A DNA stretch of 27,313 nt from Aliitabrizicola sp031408575 (GCA_031408575.1 JANNWS010000144.1:1-27313); one strand, 5' to 3'. Shown: positions 14,285 to 22,848, numbered from the stretch's first letter. Numbers and translations: made by a program. The notes: a model not told the origin generated them from the sequence alone.

Positions 14285-15145
14285 TCAGCCGACGCGGCGC
14301 GATCGGATCAGCGTGTAGATGCCGCTCGCCACGATGACGGCGCTGCCGAGCAGGGTTGCCGCGTCGGGGCGTTCGCCGAACACAGTCGCCCCGAAGATCA
14401 GCGCGAACACAAGGCGGGTATAGCGGAACGGGGCGATGACTGACACATCGCCCATCCGCATCGCGGCAGTCAGCGCGTAATAGCCAGCGACGCCCACGGC
14501 GGTAGCGGCGGCCAGTTGGGTGGCCGCAAGCGGCGAGGGCATCACCGTCCCGCTTGACCAGACCAGCAGGGCGGCCCCGGTGGGGACCATCATCGCAAAG
14601 CCGTAAACGCCAAGCTGCATGTTCGACAGCACCGGGGGGGCGGCGCGCGTGGCAAGGTCACGCCCGGCAAAACCGATGGTGCCGAGAACGGCCAGCAGTG
14701 ACAGCGGTGTGAATCCTTCAAGGCCGGGGCGCAGGATGATCAGCACACCGACAAAGCCCAGGGCAATCGCCGTCCAGCGCCGCCAGCCGACCTTTTCGCC
14801 AAAGATCAGCGCCGCCCCCATGACCACGACCAGAGGCGTGGCCTGAAGGATGGCAGACGCGCTGGAGAGCGGGGTCAGGGCGATGGCGAGGGTGTAAAAC
14901 AGGCGGCCCATCACCTCGAATACCGCGCGCAGCAGGATCGGCCGGGTCAGGATGGCGGGGTGCAGAACCCGCTCGCCGCGCCGGGCGGCAAGGGCGGCGA
15001 AGGCAAGCGTTCCGCCGGTGCCGAAGATCATCAGGATCTGACCCACCGGAACGCTGCGGGCGGCAGATTTCAGGAACATGTCCTCGACCGCGAAACCGGC
15101 CATTGCGGCCATCATCCAGAGGCTGCCGCGCAGATTTGTGTTCAC
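14285..15145 (-). CDS. EamA/DMT-family transporter 1
   Basis: 286-residue inner-membrane protein with about ten hydrophobic helices in two EamA repeats (first ending near GFVGVLIILRPG, second near LLGSAVIVASGIYTLIRSR). The GTG start at 15145 (MNTNLRGSLWMMAAMAG) has AAAGG eleven bases upstream. DMT proteins export or exchange small metabolites, but substrates cannot be predicted from sequence. It follows dapA on the same strand after 46 bases and is likely co-transcribed. A metabolite linked to lysine or diaminopimelate is a guess only. Confidence 0.85.
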   Translation of the reverse strand: MNTNLRGSLWMMAAMAGFAVEDMFLKSAARSVPVGQILMIFGTGGTLAFAALAARRGERVLHPAILTRPILLRAVFEVMGRLFYTLAIALTPLSSASAILQATPLVVVMGAALIFGEKVGWRRWTAIALGFVGVLIILRPGLEGFTPLSLLAVLGTIGFAGRDLATRAAPPVLSNMQLGVYGFAMMVPTGAALLVWSSGTVMPSPLAATQLAAATAVGVAGYYALTAAMRMGDVSVIAPFRYTRLVFALIFGATVFGERPDAATLLGSAVIVASGIYTLIRSRRVG

Positions 15146-15191
15146 GACAGGCTGCCTTTGGTTGGGCTGTGGCCCTTGCGGGCCGCAGCGG

Positions 15192-16067
15192 TCAGTTCAA
15201 CAGCCCCGCATGGCGCATCGCGGCGTCGATCCGCGCCTTGGTGCCATCGGTCAGGCCGACGAGGGGCAGGCGGACATCCTGCGTGCAAAGGGCCAGTTTC
15301 GACAGCCCGTATTTCGCGCCCGCAAGGCCCGGCTCGATGAAGATCGCCTCGTGCAGCGGCATCAGGCGATCTTGCAGGTGCAGGGCTGTCTTGTAGTCGC
15401 CCACAAGCGTGGCCGCCTGAAACTCGGCACACAGCTTGGGGGCGATGTTGGCGGTGACGCTGATGCAGCCGACCCCGCCATGCGCGTTGAAACCGAGGGC
15501 GGTCGCATCCTCGCCGGAAAGCTGGATGAAATCGGCACCACAGGTCAGGCGCTGCTGGCTGACACGCTCGATCCGGCCGGTGGCATCCTTGACGCCGATG
15601 ATGCGGGGCAGCTTTGCAAGCTGACCCATCGTTTCGGGCGACATGTCCACGACCGACCGGCCGGGGATGTTGTAGATGATGATCGGCAGGGTGCAGCACT
15701 CATGCAGGGCGGTGTAATGCGCGATCAGCCCGGCCTGCGTCGGCTTGTTGTAATAGGGGGTCACGACAAGCGCCGCATCGGCCCCTACGCGTTCGGCGTG
15801 ACGGATCAGGCGGATGCCCTCCACCGTGTTGTTCGACCCTGCCCCGGCGATGACCGGCACGCGGCCACGGGCGGCTTTGACCACCACCTCGACCACGGTT
15901 TCATGTTCCTCATGGCTCAGCGTCGGGCTTTCGCCGGTGGTTCCGACAGGAACAAGGCCGCTGGAGCCTTGCTCGACATGCCAGTCAACAAGGTTTTTGA
16001 GCGTGTCCAGATCCAGCGCGCCGTTCTTGAACGGCGTTACCAGGGCGGGAATTGACCCTTTGATCAT
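15192..16067 (-). CDS. dapA: 4-hydroxy-tetrahydrodipicolinate synthase
   Basis: 291-residue TIM-barrel aldolase condensing pyruvate with aspartate semialdehyde in lysine/diaminopimelate synthesis. The residues expected for DapA are present: T44 in VGTTGESPTL, Y106 in VTPYYNKPTQ, Y132 and R137 in IYNIPGR, and the Schiff-base lysine K160 in GVKDATG. Each is within one position of the E. coli numbering. The ATG at 16067 is preceded by a strong AGAAGGAG. It diverges from the lytic transglycosylase gene and leads a possible two-gene unit with the EamA transporter. Confidence 0.96.
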   Translation of the reverse strand: MIKGSIPALVTPFKNGALDLDTLKNLVDWHVEQGSSGLVPVGTTGESPTLSHEEHETVVEVVVKAARGRVPVIAGAGSNNTVEGIRLIRHAERVGADAALVVTPYYNKPTQAGLIAHYTALHECCTLPIIIYNIPGRSVVDMSPETMGQLAKLPRIIGVKDATGRIERVSQQRLTCGADFIQLSGEDATALGFNAHGGVGCISVTANIAPKLCAEFQAATLVGDYKTALHLQDRLMPLHEAIFIEPGLAGAKYGLSKLALCTQDVRLPLVGLTDGTKARIDAAMRHAGLLN

Positions 16068-16223
16068 GGCACGCGTCTCCTTCTTGGTCGGACACCTGAG
16101 TCGTCCGTTGGTTCTGGCGCCTTCCTAACGGGCGAAGGGGGGCTTGCCAACAGGGGGCATGTGGCGCGGCGATTGCGCGAATGTGTGTTGCGGGGCGGCG
16201 GGGGGCAGGGCAAAAGCTGACGC

Positions 16224-18173
16224 ATGTCACATCTTGCCCCGTTCCGCTTTCGTCTGATCCTGCGGCTTGTGCTGCTGGGTTTGTTGTTGCTTGCTGCGCC
16301 GGTGCGCGCGGATGAGGCCGCATCGTTGCGCGCCGCTTTGAATGACGTTGGGCGTGGCGACTGGGCCGGGGCCGCCGCCGTGGCCGAAGGGCCGGTGGCG
16401 CGCGACCTTGTGGAATGGTTCCGGCTGCGCGCGGGCGAGGGGCTGCTGGGCGATTATGAGGCGTTCCTTGCGCGACGGGCCGACTGGCCGGGGCTGGCGC
16501 TGATCCGGCGCAAGGGCGAAGAGGCGGTGGCACGGTCAACCTCGCCCGAACGTGTGGTGGCGTGGTTTGACGGTGGACAGCCCGCAACCGCCGAAGGGTC
16601 GGCGGCACTGATCCGGGCGCTGGCGGCAACGGGACAAGCGGATGCGGCGCAGGCCGAGGCGGTGCGGGGATGGATCGCGCTGTCATTCAGCGCCGATCAG
16701 GAAGCGGCGTTGCTTGCGGCCTATCCACGCGCGCTGGCGCAGGTGCATACACGTCGGCTGGACCGGCTTTTGTGGGCGGGCGAGGCGAGTGAGGCGGCGC
16801 GCATGCTGCCGCGGGTCGATGGCGGCTGGCGCGCTCTGGCCGAGGCGCGGTTGGCGCTGCGCGCCGAAGCGCCGGGGGTGGATGGCAAGCTGGCCGTGGT
16901 GCCATCGAAACATGCAGCCGATCCGGGCCTCGCCTATGAGCGGTTTATCTGGCGGATGCGAAAAGATCGCTACGCCGATGCGGCGACGCTGATCATTGAC
17001 GCGAGTTCCAGTGCCGAGGCGCTGGGGCGGCCGGAGGAATGGGCCGAGCGGCGGGCGCTGCTAGCGCGACGGCTGCTGCGCGACGGCGATGCGCGCAGCG
17101 CCTACCGGGTGGCCGCGTCGCACCATCTGGCAGGTGGCAGCGACTATGCCGATCTGGAGTTCGTGGCGGGGTTCGCGGCACTGCGCCATCTTGGCGATGC
17201 AGAGGCGGCGCTGGGGCATTTCCAGCGGCTGAGCGCGTCTGTCGCCACCCCGATCAGCGTGGCGCGGGGCGCATACTGGCAGGGTCGCGCGCTTGAGGCG
17301 CTGGGCCGCGACGACGAGGCGCGGGCGGCCTATGCCAAGGCTGCGGAAAACCAGACCGCGTATTACGGGCTGCTTGCTGCCGAACGGGCTGGCATCGCGC
17401 TGGACCCCGCCCTGCTGGGGACCGAGCGGTATCCCGACTGGAGGTCAGCGCCGTTTGCCGGCTCGTCGGTGCTGGAGGCCGCGATCCTGTTGCAGCGGGC
17501 GGGGGACCGGGCGCAGGCCAAGCGGTTTGTGCTGCATCTGGCCGAGGGGCTGGGGCCACAGGAACTGGGCCAGCTTGGCGAGTTGGTGCTGGCGCTGGAC
17601 GAGCCGCATATCGCGGTGCTGATCGGCAAGCAGGCGGCCGAGCGGGGGGTAATCCTGCCGCGCGCGTATTTCCCGGTGACCGATCTTGTGCCGGGCGGAT
17701 TGCCGGTCAGCCGGGCGCTGGCGCTTTCCATCGCGCGGCGGGAAAGCGAGTTCGACCCGGCGGTGATCAGCCCGGCAGGGGCGCGCGGGTTGATGCAGGT
17801 GATGCCCGACACCGCGCGGCTGATGGCGAACAAGACCGGGCAGACCTACGAGGCGGGGCGGCTGACGAAGGACCCCGCATATAACGCCGCGTTGGGGGCG
17901 GCCTATCTGAAGCAGTTGCTGGAGGAGTTCGGGCCGTCGATCGCGTTGATCGCCTCGGGCTACAACGCGGGGCCGGGGCGGCCGCGCGCGTGGGTGCAGC
18001 AATTGGGCGACCCGCGCCGCGATGATGTGGATGTGGTGGACTGGGTCGAGATGATCCCCTTTGCCGAAACGCGGACCTATGTGATGCGGGTGGCGGAATC
18101 GGTGGTGATCTACCGCGCCAAACTTAAGGGCGCTGTCGGGCCGGTCGATCTGACGGATGAATTGAAGGGCTGA
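16224..18173 (+). CDS. Soluble-type lytic murein transglycosylase (Slt family)
   Basis: 649 residues. A signal peptide (MSHLAPFRFRLILRLVLLGL, cleavage near PVRA-DEA) directs it to the periplasm. A long alpha-superhelical middle of about 30-480 contains TPR-like repeats, as in Slt70. The C-terminal SLT domain has the catalytic glutamate E507 in IARRESEFDP, then SPAGARGLMQVMPDTA and ASGYNAGPGRPRAW. It cleaves peptidoglycan glycan strands to 1,6-anhydromuramic products. Peptidoglycan is also the destination of the diaminopimelate made through the divergent dapA. No strong ribosome-binding site precedes the ATG. A hairpin follows the stop. Confidence 0.93.
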   Translation: MSHLAPFRFRLILRLVLLGLLLLAAPVRADEAASLRAALNDVGRGDWAGAAAVAEGPVARDLVEWFRLRAGEGLLGDYEAFLARRADWPGLALIRRKGEEAVARSTSPERVVAWFDGGQPATAEGSAALIRALAATGQADAAQAEAVRGWIALSFSADQEAALLAAYPRALAQVHTRRLDRLLWAGEASEAARMLPRVDGGWRALAEARLALRAEAPGVDGKLAVVPSKHAADPGLAYERFIWRMRKDRYADAATLIIDASSSAEALGRPEEWAERRALLARRLLRDGDARSAYRVAASHHLAGGSDYADLEFVAGFAALRHLGDAEAALGHFQRLSASVATPISVARGAYWQGRALEALGRDDEARAAYAKAAENQTAYYGLLAAERAGIALDPALLGTERYPDWRSAPFAGSSVLEAAILLQRAGDRAQAKRFVLHLAEGLGPQELGQLGELVLALDEPHIAVLIGKQAAERGVILPRAYFPVTDLVPGGLPVSRALALSIARRESEFDPAVISPAGARGLMQVMPDTARLMANKTGQTYEAGRLTKDPAYNAALGAAYLKQLLEEFGPSIALIASGYNAGPGRPRAWVQQLGDPRRDDVDVVDWVEMIPFAETRTYVMRVAESVVIYRAKLKGAVGPVDLTDELKG

Positions 18174-18178
18174 GAGCG

Positions 18179-18230
18179 CCGGGGGCTCTGCCCCCGAACC
18201 CCCAGGATACTTGTGGACAGAAAAAAAGGG
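18179..18230 (+). repeat. Hairpin plus A-rich-tail intergenic element, copy 2 (also terminator candidate)
   Basis: CGGGGGC at 18180-18186 pairs with GCCCCCG at 18190-18196 around loop TCT, beginning six bases after the lytic transglycosylase stop. AACCCCCAGGATACTTGTGG and an A-rich tail follow. It shares its layout and most tail bases with the copy at 12310-12361. The position suggests a role in ending or protecting the upstream transcript, but no T-run is present. Confidence 0.6.
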
Positions 18231-18360
18231 GTATCGATCGGCTATTCGCACTATGCCCAGCCATTGCGGCGTGCGGTGCGTCGGTACGGCGAACCCGTTG
18301 CCGGTCGAAAATCCCCCTCGGCGTTGCAAGCCCCGCATGACTGCGTGAGTGGTTGTCCGA

Positions 18361-19242
18361 TCATTCCGGCTGGATCGGCAGCGGTTTGTTGCGGCCTGCT
18401 GCAAGGGCGACCAGCCCCGCCACCACGACGATTGCGGCACCTATGGCCACACTGGATTTCAGCGTTTCGTCGAAGATGACGATGCCCACCAGGCTGACGA
18501 ACACGATCTGAAGGTAGGCGAAGGGCTGGACCGCGCTTGCCTCGGCCACGTCGTAGCACTTGATCAAAAGCCAGTTGGCAAAGACTGCAAGCGCGCCATA
18601 CAGCGCCATCCACAGCCAGTCGGGGCCTGTCATCGGCTGCCAGAACCACAGGCCGACGGGCGTCATCAGGGCAGCCCCGAGGATGCCCGACCAGAACAGG
18701 CTGAGGAAAGCGTCCTCGGATTGCGTCGCGCGACGGGTCAGCAGGCTGTAAAACGCGAACATCAGCGCCGAGGCGAGCGGCAGAAGGGCCGCTGCGGAAA
18801 ACACGCCCTGCCCCGGTTGCAGGATGATGAGAACCCCGAACAACCCCACTGCAATGGCGATCCAGCGCGCGAGGCCGACCTTTTCACCTAGCACCGGACC
18901 GGACAGCGCGACGATAATCAGCGGGCAGACTGCAAAGACCGCGTGTGTGTCGATCAGCCCGATCAGGGTGTAGGACGTGACGATGATGCAGACTTCAGCG
19001 ATCAGCAGAGAGGCGCGGGCGACGTGAAGCCAGGGGTGGCGGGTGGCCACGCCGCGCCTGAGGCCACCGGGGCGGCGCTGTGCAAGGGCCATGACGAACA
19101 CCGCAAAGACCCAGTAGCGGATCATCACCACCATCAGCGGATTGTAGGTGGCGGCCAGATGCTTTGAGAGCGCGTCCTGCAGTGAAAAGGTGAAGACGGC
19201 GGCGATCATCAGCGCGATGCCGAGGCGGGTATTCTGTTTCAT
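18361..19242 (-). CDS. EamA/DMT-family transporter 2
   Basis: 293-residue membrane protein with about ten helices in two EamA repeats (LGIALMIAAVFTFSLQDALS at the N-terminus, LQIVFVSLVGIVIFDETLK near the C-terminus). I start it at the ATG at 19242 (MKQNTRLG), which overlaps the mnmD stop as ATGA; the frame is open further upstream but that part is mnmD sequence in another frame. It is translationally coupled to mnmD, although no functional link between a tRNA methyltransferase and a metabolite exporter is evident. Substrate unknown. Confidence 0.85.
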   Translation of the reverse strand: MKQNTRLGIALMIAAVFTFSLQDALSKHLAATYNPLMVVMIRYWVFAVFVMALAQRRPGGLRRGVATRHPWLHVARASLLIAEVCIIVTSYTLIGLIDTHAVFAVCPLIIVALSGPVLGEKVGLARWIAIAVGLFGVLIILQPGQGVFSAAALLPLASALMFAFYSLLTRRATQSEDAFLSLFWSGILGAALMTPVGLWFWQPMTGPDWLWMALYGALAVFANWLLIKCYDVAEASAVQPFAYLQIVFVSLVGIVIFDETLKSSVAIGAAIVVVAGLVALAAGRNKPLPIQPE

Positions 19243-19919
19243 GCGGGCAGCACACCCGACGACATATGTCGTTTGAGGCCGTATCCGGAACGGCGGGTGA
19301 CGGTGAAACCTGCATCCCCAAGTGACCGGCGAACATGACCTGCGGCGGTGTAGGTGGCGAAGGTGCCGCCGGGGGCAGTATGGGCAGCGACCTGATGCAT
19401 CAGGGTGTCGGACCAAAGTTCGGGGTTCTTGGCGGGCGAGAAGCCGTCGAGGAACCACGCACCGGCGCGGCCTGGCCAGAGGGGCAGGGTATCGCGGGCG
19501 TCGCCGTGAATGATGGTTGCGTCAAGACCGGGCAGGCTGATGGTGTGGTGGCCTTGCGACCATTGGTCGAGGAATGGGTCGGCAATTTCTGCGGCCTCGG
19601 GGAAGGCCGACAGCGCGCGGGCGATGTCGGGGGCGTTAAGGGGAAACGCCTCGAACGAGGTGTAGCGCAGCGGGCCTGCGGTGCCGGAGGCGTGCCACGC
19701 AATCAGGCTGGCCAGCATGTTCAGGCCGGTGCCGAAGCCAAGCTCGGCAATGTGAAAGCCGGGGCGGAAGCGCGCAGGCAGGGCGTTGCCGTCAAGGAAC
19801 ACATGCCGGGTTTCGGCGAGGCCACCCGAAAGCGAGAAATAGGGGTCGTCGAAGCGGCGCGACACCGGAATGATGCCATCTTTCCAGTCTAGCCCTGTCG
19901 TCTGGTTCGCTGGGATCAT
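19239..19919 (-). CDS. mnmD: tRNA mnm5U34 methyltransferase (MnmD; methyltransferase half of MnmC)
   Basis: 226-residue SAM-dependent methyltransferase that converts nm5(s2)U34 to mnm5(s2)U34 in tRNA anticodons. It has DDPYFSLSGGLAETRHVFL at 24-42, the SAM loop AELGFGTGLN at 58-67, and the family-specific DGFSPAKNPELWS at 158-170. It stops after the methyltransferase domain, whereas E. coli MnmC continues into an FAD oxidoreductase. A separate FAD oxidoreductase gene diverges from it 48 bases away. The ATG at 19919 (MIPANQTTGL) is the start; the frame opens far upstream but without homology. Confidence 0.9.
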   Translation of the reverse strand: MIPANQTTGLDWKDGIIPVSRRFDDPYFSLSGGLAETRHVFLDGNALPARFRPGFHIAELGFGTGLNMLASLIAWHASGTAGPLRYTSFEAFPLNAPDIARALSAFPEAAEIADPFLDQWSQGHHTISLPGLDATIIHGDARDTLPLWPGRAGAWFLDGFSPAKNPELWSDTLMHQVAAHTAPGGTFATYTAAGHVRRSLGDAGFTVTRRSGYGLKRHMSSGVLPA

Positions 19920-19967
19920 TTGCCCTACACCCGAAGTCGCGGCGGACAATGGGCAAGGGTGCAGCGC

Positions 19968-21005
19968 ATGGCAAGGCCGGATCTGACGGTCATGGGGGCG
20001 GGGATTTTCGGCCTGTCGATCGCCTGGGCGGCGGCCCTGCGCGGTGCGCGGGTGCGGGTGATCGAGGCGCGGGGCATCGGTGCGGGGGCCAGCGGCGGGG
20101 TGGTCGGCGCGCTGGCCCCGCATGTGCCGGAACAGTGGAACGAGAAGAAGGCGTTTCAGTTGGACAGCCTGCTGATGGCCGGTGAGTGGTGGGCCGGGGT
20201 CGAGGGCGCGTCGGGCCTTGTCAGCGGCTATGGGCGGACGGGGCGGCTGCAGCCGCTGGCCGATGCACGGGCGGTTGAGGTGGCGCGGGCGCGTGGGGCG
20301 GAGGCGGCTGGGCTGTGGCGGGGCCATGCGGTGTGGGAGGTGGTGTCGGTCGCGGGCGACTGGTCGCCGGTCAGTGCGTCAGGCTGGATGGTGCGCGACA
20401 CCCTGAGCGCTCGGGTTAACCCGAAGGCGGCGCTGGCGGCTTTGGCGGCGGCGGTGGTGGCGCTGGGGGGCGAGGTGGTGGTTGGTGAGGGCGAGTCAGC
20501 GGGGCCGGTTGTCTGGGCGACGGGGGTTGCCGGGCTTGGCGCGCTGTCGGCCAATGTGGGGCGCGAGGTGGGTGGCGCGGTCAAAGGGCAGGCGCTGTTG
20601 CTGGAGTTTAGCGCGCGGGAGTTGCCGCAACTGTTTGTCGACGGGGTGCATATCGTGCCGCATGGTGACGGGACAGTGGCGGTGGGATCGACCACCGAGC
20701 GGGTCTGGGGGGCCGCGGACGCGACCGATGGGCAGCTGGATGCGCTTCTGGCCCGCGCGGTTGCGGCCTGTCCGGTGCTGGCGGGGGCTGCGGTGGTGAA
20801 CCGCTGGGCGGGGTTGCGGCCTCGGGCCGCGTCGCGCGCGCCGATGCTGGGGGCGTGGCCGGGGCGGGCGGGGCAGTTCATTGCCAACGGCGGCTTCAAG
20901 ATCGGTTTCGGAATGGCCCCGAAGGTGGCCGAGGTGATGGCCGATCTGGTTCTTGAGGGGCGCAACGGGATACCCGATGCGTTTCGGGTGGAGGCGAGTT
21001 TCTGA
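19968..21005 (+). CDS. FAD-dependent oxidoreductase, likely the MnmC oxidoreductase counterpart
   Basis: 345-residue DAO-fold flavoprotein. The dinucleotide-binding motif is VMGAGIFG at 8-15. GIGAGASGGVVGALAPHVPE follows, a GASG-x3-G-x-L-x-P segment like that of MnmC oxidoreductase domains, and GLRPRAASRAPMLG and GGFKIGFGMAPKVAEVM lie near the C-terminus. In MnmC this domain removes the carboxymethyl group of cmnm5U34 to give nm5U34, the substrate of the methyltransferase. It diverges from mnmD, so the pair probably acts as a split MnmC; a ThiO- or DadA-like amine oxidase remains possible. AAGGG precedes the ATG at 19968. The coding strand is extremely G-rich. Confidence 0.78.
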   Translation: MARPDLTVMGAGIFGLSIAWAAALRGARVRVIEARGIGAGASGGVVGALAPHVPEQWNEKKAFQLDSLLMAGEWWAGVEGASGLVSGYGRTGRLQPLADARAVEVARARGAEAAGLWRGHAVWEVVSVAGDWSPVSASGWMVRDTLSARVNPKAALAALAAAVVALGGEVVVGEGESAGPVVWATGVAGLGALSANVGREVGGAVKGQALLLEFSARELPQLFVDGVHIVPHGDGTVAVGSTTERVWGAADATDGQLDALLARAVAACPVLAGAAVVNRWAGLRPRAASRAPMLGAWPGRAGQFIANGGFKIGFGMAPKVAEVMADLVLEGRNGIPDAFRVEASF

Positions 21006-21202
21006 GTGGTGGTTCTGTTGGGCAGGGCCGTCCGCGACGTATCCGCACAGTGCCGTCTATTTCGCGTGGCGCGCCGAAGCGGGATGGGCGATGTCTGCTG
21101 ATAGACGGATTCCGGTGCGGAACTCCTTTGGGTAAGGATGGGCGGCGTCAGTCTGGATTGAAACCTCTGCCCTCATTCCAAGTGTACCACATCTGATCTT
21201 GG

Positions 21203-21226
21203 CGGATTTGACCGGCGTCAAATCCG
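21203..21226. terminator. Strong 10-base-stem hairpin between convergent genes
   Basis: CGGATTTGAC (21203-21212), loop CGGC, GTCAAATCCG (21217-21226), perfectly paired. It could act on either strand, but no T-run follows on either side. Confidence 0.4.
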
Positions 21227-21242
21227 GCCAAGCCTGCCTGCC

Positions 21243-21271
21243 GCCTGGCAGGCGCGATGCGCCAGCCAGGC
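21243..21271. repeat. Near-perfect 13-base inverted repeat
   Basis: GCCTGGCAGGCGC and GCGCCAGCCAGGC flank GAT, with 12 of 13 positions paired. The inner part contains TGGCAGGCGC, also present in the intergenic regions at 10270-10279 and 14261-14270. Confidence 0.45.
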
Positions 21272-21400
21272 CAGGCCGGATCTATTGGCTTATGCACCGG
21301 TGTATGGCCCTTGCCGACGGGCTTGCGCCCTTTGGCAACGGGCCGGGCAAGCGTCCAATGGATGTTCTCCGGTCCTCGGCTGCGCCACCTGACACCGCAC

Positions 21401-21988
21401 TCAGCCGATCCGGCGCAGCATCATCGTGGCCGACCGGAAGCCGAACACATGGCGCAGCGGGCCGAGGTGTTCGACCCCTGCAGCGTGAAACCCGAGGCGC
21501 TCGTAAAGGGCGCGGGCGCGGAAATTCGTGTCGATCACATCGAGGCGCACCTCGGCATAACCGCGCGCGCGGGCCTCGTCGCAGATCGCCTCGACCAGAC
21601 GCGAGCCGACACCGCGGCCGCGCGCATTGCGCGCCACGCAGATGCCGTCCATCAGGAAGCGGGCATTGTCGATCTGGCGTCCGAGCAGCCGCAAAAGTGC
21701 GGCGCGCCACAGCGCACCGACAAGACCGTAGACCGCGCGCAGATCGGCGAAAGACCCGCCTGCAAACGCACCTTGCGCGGTTTTGAAGCCAGCAAGACCC
21801 ACCAGCGTGCCATTGCCATCAAGCGCCGCAATCGCATGGTCGGCGCGGATCACCCGATCAAGGAATTCCAGTGCGCGGTCATCGGGGCCAAGCACATGGC
21901 CCAGCTTGCCGCCGAAGGCCTGCCAGTAAAGCCCGGCGGCGGCGCGGCGCTGGTCTCGGGGCAGACCGCGCAGGATCGTCAGGGTCAT
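21401..21988 (-). CDS. GNAT-family N-acetyltransferase
   Basis: 195 residues. The acetyl-CoA motif A is ICVARNARGRGVGSRLVEAI (R-x-x-G-x-G type). The later part has AEVRLDVIDTNFRARALYERLGF, the usual last strands of the fold. The substrate is unknown; small-molecule and protein acetyltransferases share these motifs. The start overlaps the stop of the preceding gene as ATGA (21985-21988), so it is the fourth gene of the mobA-mobB operon. A role in molybdenum cofactor metabolism is possible but unsupported. Confidence 0.85.
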   Translation of the reverse strand: MTLTILRGLPRDQRRAAAGLYWQAFGGKLGHVLGPDDRALEFLDRVIRADHAIAALDGNGTLVGLAGFKTAQGAFAGGSFADLRAVYGLVGALWRAALLRLLGRQIDNARFLMDGICVARNARGRGVGSRLVEAICDEARARGYAEVRLDVIDTNFRARALYERLGFHAAGVEHLGPLRHVFGFRSATMMLRRIG

Positions 21989-22848
21989 CGCAACGCTCCG
22001 CGCAGGGTTTCGGTCTGGCCTGCGCCAAGGATCCAGCCCTCATCGGCCCGGCCGGGCCAATCGGGAACATCGGCCAGAAGTTGGTCGAGCCCGCCCGTCT
22101 GTGCAAGGTGGTGCATTGCACGGGCCAGAAGGCGGACCTGAAGTTCGTCCTTTATGCTGCCGGGATGGCCGGCGGCGCGCACCTCGGCATCCAGCAGCGA
22201 GGGGTAAACCTCGGCCAGAACAAGGGGGCCGTCGGGCGCGGCAAAGGGCCAGACTGTGGTGCCGGGGCGTTGGGACAGACGGGCGATCATTGGCAGGCCG
22301 GTAAGGGCCTGCGAGCCGACCGAGCCGGTTGTGAAAAGTTTCCACACCGGTTGGGCGCGCGGCACCACTTTTTCTACACGGCGGCGTTCGGCGGGGGTGC
22401 TGTAGGCTGTGGGTTTGGTTTCCGACAAGTCCGGATGGGGCTGGCTGCGCGGGCGGCCCCAGAACGGGCCGGGGGCCGGAAAGCGGCGGTTGATCGCGGC
22501 GGCAAGGGCGAAGCGGGTGTTGCGGTTGTTGGCATCGTCGCTGATGTGATCTGCCAGCCAATGCCAGACTGCGGCGGCGCCGGGTGTGCCGGTGAGCATT
22601 TCGGCAAACCCGTGGGGGTACCCGAAGGGGAAATCGAAACCGGCCAGCACGCGGCGACCTGCCTGTGCTTCGGCGTCCAGAATCGCGGCAACGGCGCATT
22701 CGGCGGCGGCGCGGGTGCGGTGATAAGTGGTGAATTCGCCACGGGCGGACGCGACACCGATCCAGATGGCATCGGGTGAAGGCCGGGCGGGCGACGGGGC
22801 GGCCGAGGCGGACCAGTCCACCACGATCACGGTGTCAAACGGGCGCAA
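21985..22848 (-). CDS. Uncharacterised protein of the mobAB operon (RNase H-like start)
   Basis: About 287 residues. Near the start, DTVIVVDWSASAAPSP resembles the first strand of actin/RNase H-fold proteins with an Asp (compare DUF429-type proteins). Later segments are RRVLAGFDFPFGYPHGFAEM, RFPAPGPFWGRP and GPLVLAEVYPSLLDAEVR; the acidic residues in GFDFPFG and AEVYPS could complete a metal-binding site. The start is uncertain: a TTG at 22848 with AAGAG upstream is my choice, with a TTG at 22878 and a GTG at 22830 as alternatives. It overlaps the mobB end, and its stop overlaps the GNAT gene. Its place in the operon suggests a molybdenum-cofactor role, but no activity is recognised. Confidence 0.75.
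   Translation of the reverse strand: MRPFDTVIVVDWSASAAPSPARPSPDAIWIGVASARGEFTTYHRTRAAAECAVAAILDAEAQAGRRVLAGFDFPFGYPHGFAEMLTGTPGAAAVWHWLADHISDDANNRNTRFALAAAINRRFPAPGPFWGRPRSQPHPDLSETKPTAYSTPAERRRVEKVVPRAQPVWKLFTTGSVGSQALTGLPMIARLSQRPGTTVWPFAAPDGPLVLAEVYPSLLDAEVRAAGHPGSIKDELQVRLLARAMHHLAQTGGLDQLLADVPDWPGRADEGWILGAGQTETLRGALR

Larger units (their letters stand above)
21006..21400. other. 395-base convergent gap rich in hairpins
   Basis: No convincing gene is seen between the FAD oxidoreductase and the GNAT gene. It contains CGGATTTGAC-CGGC-GTCAAATCCG at 21203-21226 (10-base stem) and a 13-base-arm hairpin around GAT at 21243-21271 with one mismatch. A more distant pair is CCGTCTAT/ATAGACGG at 21053-21060 and 21101-21108. 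Some of these may serve as terminators for the two converging genes. Confidence 0.5.

Noticed and set aside
15078..16055. A 325-codon + strand open frame opposite dapA
   Set aside because: Shadow of dapA, whose catalytic residues are all present on the minus strand.
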